64,000 nucleotides of DNA from Croceicoccus mobilis (GTDB lineage: Bacteria; Pseudomonadota; Alphaproteobacteria; Sphingomonadales; Sphingomonadaceae): positions 124,001 to 188,000 of the forward strand of contig NZ_LYWZ01000011.1 in the NCBI RefSeq assembly GCF_001661965.1. The letters run 5' to 3'. How positions within the stretch are numbered: position 1 is the first letter of the stretch; every line of letters starts with the position of its first letter. The translations under genes and the position numbers were made by a program. Under the pieces are notes generated by a model. It was not told the origin of the DNA. It was given only the letters and a program-made list of their open reading frames with translations, and ran no database searches. Of this stretch, positions 62,875 to 64,000 are shown piece by piece.

Positions 62875-64000
62875 GTGAGCGACACCACGACCCTTCGCCC
62901 AGCTGAGGAGCGCGAACGCGACTCCCGCGCCATTGCCGAACTTCAGGCCGGGCGTGCGGGCGTGGTCTGGCGCCGCGTCATCGCGGATTGCGAAACCCCG
63001 GTGGCCGCCGCGGTCAAGCTGATCGAACCGGGTCGCGGCGATTTCCTGCTCGAATCGGTTGAGGGCGGAGAGATCCGTGGGCGTTATTCGCTGGTCGGCC
63101 TCGATCCCGATCTGCTGTTCCGCGCGCGCGGCACCACGGCAGAGGTCAATCGCAATTGGCGCCGCGACCGGGACGCGTTCGAGCCTGTCGACGCCGAACC
63201 GCTGACCGCGTTGCGCCAGCTGGCCGATTCCTGCCGGTTCGAGGTGCCTGCCGAACTGCCCCCGGCGCTGGCCTGCCTCGTCGGCTATTTCGGTTATGAG
63301 ACCATCGGCCTGGTCGAGAAGATCCCGCGCCCAGCGCCCAATCCGCTCGACCTGCCTGACATGTGTTTTGCGCGTCCGACGCTGATCCTCGTCTTCGACC
63401 GGCTGAAGGACATGCTGTTCTGCGTCGCGCCGGTCTGGCCCTCGGATGCCGACCCGGCGCAGGCAGTGGACGCGGCAGGAGAGCGGATCGAGGCATGCCT
63501 TGCCAAGCTGTCAGGAGCGAGGCTTTCGAGCGGCGAGCCGATCCCCGAACTGCCTGAAAACCCCGCGCTCACGCCGCAGCTGCCCGACGGGCGCTATAGC
63601 GAAATGGTTTTGAAGGCGAAGGACTACATCACTGCAGGCGACATTTTTCAGGTCGTGCTGGCGCAGCGATTTACCTGCCCGTTCCCGCTTGCGCCCTTGT
63701 CGCTCTATCGCGCGCTTCGGCGGGTGAACCCCTCGCCATTCCTGTATTTCCTCGACCTCCCTGGCTTCGCGCTGACGGGGTCCAGTCCCGAAATCCTCGT
63801 GCGGGTTCGTGATGGCGAAGTCACCATTCGCCCGATCGCGGGCACCCGCCCGCGGGGCAAGGACGCGGCGGAGGACGAGGCAAACCGGGAAAGCCTGCTG
63901 GCAGATCCCAAGGAACGCGCCGAGCACCTGATGCTCCTCGACCTTGGCCGCAACGATGTGGGCCGCGTGGCGGAGGCTGGGACGGTAAAGGTGACCGAGA
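62875..64000 (+). CDS. trpE: Anthranilate synthase component I, 3' end cut by window
   Basis: This enzyme makes anthranilate from chorismate, the first committed tryptophan step. About 375 codons of the usual roughly 500 are visible, opening at a GTG with GAGGAAA ten bases upstream and remaining open to the window edge. Landmarks are FLLESVEGGEIRGRYSLVG (N-terminal tryptophan-binding region), AGDIFQVVLAQRF, SPSPFLYFLDLPGF, GSSPEILVRV, RPIAGTRPRGKD and DLGRNDVGRVA. It follows ppiD by 28 bases and is probably cotranscribed with it. Confidence 0.94.
   Translation, partial: MSDTTTLRPAEERERDSRAIAELQAGRAGVVWRRVIADCETPVAAAVKLIEPGRGDFLLESVEGGEIRGRYSLVGLDPDLLFRARGTTAEVNRNWRRDRDAFEPVDAEPLTALRQLADSCRFEVPAELPPALACLVGYFGYETIGLVEKIPRPAPNPLDLPDMCFARPTLILVFDRLKDMLFCVAPVWPSDADPAQAVDAAGERIEACLAKLSGARLSSGEPIPELPENPALTPQLPDGRYSEMVLKAKDYITAGDIFQVVLAQRFTCPFPLAPLSLYRALRRVNPSPFLYFLDLPGFALTGSSPEILVRVRDGEVTIRPIAGTRPRGKDAAEDEANRESLLADPKERAEHLMLLDLGRNDVGRVAEAGTVKVTE

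Overview
The window is a GC-rich alphaproteobacterial chromosome segment, most likely from Sphingomonadales (Sphingomonadaceae or Erythrobacteraceae). This rests on protein families and gene order, not on a database search: a TonB-dependent receptor paired with a TPR-sulfotransferase, an F0 operon atpI-atpB-atpE-b'-b encoded apart from F1, the order aroA-cmk-rpsA, the order tpiA-secG-pyrG facing ppiD-trpE, a FYDLN zinc-ribbon protein with an acidic tail, and a PHA-granule family protein. Genes are densely packed. I see no insertion sequence, prophage, CRISPR array or rRNA. Two tRNAs are present: Gln(UUG) and Ala(GGC), both on the minus strand.

Layout. 1-6.5 kb: a fatty-acid beta-oxidation run (thiolase cut by the window edge, a dehydrogenase/hydratase fusion, acyl-CoA dehydrogenase, hotdog thioesterase), then a PHA-system protein and a PilZ protein. 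6.5-13.1 kb: transporters (CPA1 antiporter, two MFS carriers, a BCCT carrier) around a tiny membrane protein and thioredoxin 2. 13.1-18.2 kb: TonB-dependent receptor plus TPR-sulfotransferase. 18.2-26.8 kb: MFS carrier, ABC-F ATPase, and an MscS channel translationally coupled to a large coiled-coil/membrane/NTPase protein, with a LuxR-type regulator upstream. 27-32.3 kb: a divergent cytidylate-kinase paralogue, a CBS-pair protein, a Kef-like antiporter, tRNA-Gln, topoisomerase IB and a membrane protein. 32.3-37.2 kb: ilvE, an S9 peptidase and an amino-acid permease. 37.2-39 kb: pgsA-trmD-rplS. 39-42 kb: an LplT-like carrier, small proteins, an EVE protein, tRNA-Ala and the FYDLN protein. 42.1-48.4 kb: aroA, a fungal-type cytosine deaminase homologue, cmk, a SYLF lipoprotein, rpsA, gloB. 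48.4-52 kb: a DUF1275 protein and the F0 operon. 52.1-56.1 kb: ydbH-ynbE-ydbL. 56.2-64 kb: radC, a gene-poor half kilobase that ends in an orphan intrinsic terminator, pyrG-secG-tpiA, and divergently ppiD-trpE (trpE cut by the window edge).

Most of the content is housekeeping and envelope biology. The points I consider worth a second look are: (i) the coupled MscS / coiled-coil NTPase pair with its LuxR neighbour, which resembles an MscK-type channel split in two with an ATPase added; (ii) the second Cmk-like protein, whose Walker A and substrate residues are changed; (iii) an MFS gene whose family-conserved N-terminus extends upstream of any ATG, GTG or TTG, with a Shine-Dalgarno correctly spaced before an ATC codon; (iv) an intrinsic terminator at 57.5 kb with no recognised gene in front of it. 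Function statements come from motif recognition; start codons were chosen by Shine-Dalgarno, signal peptide and overlap logic.
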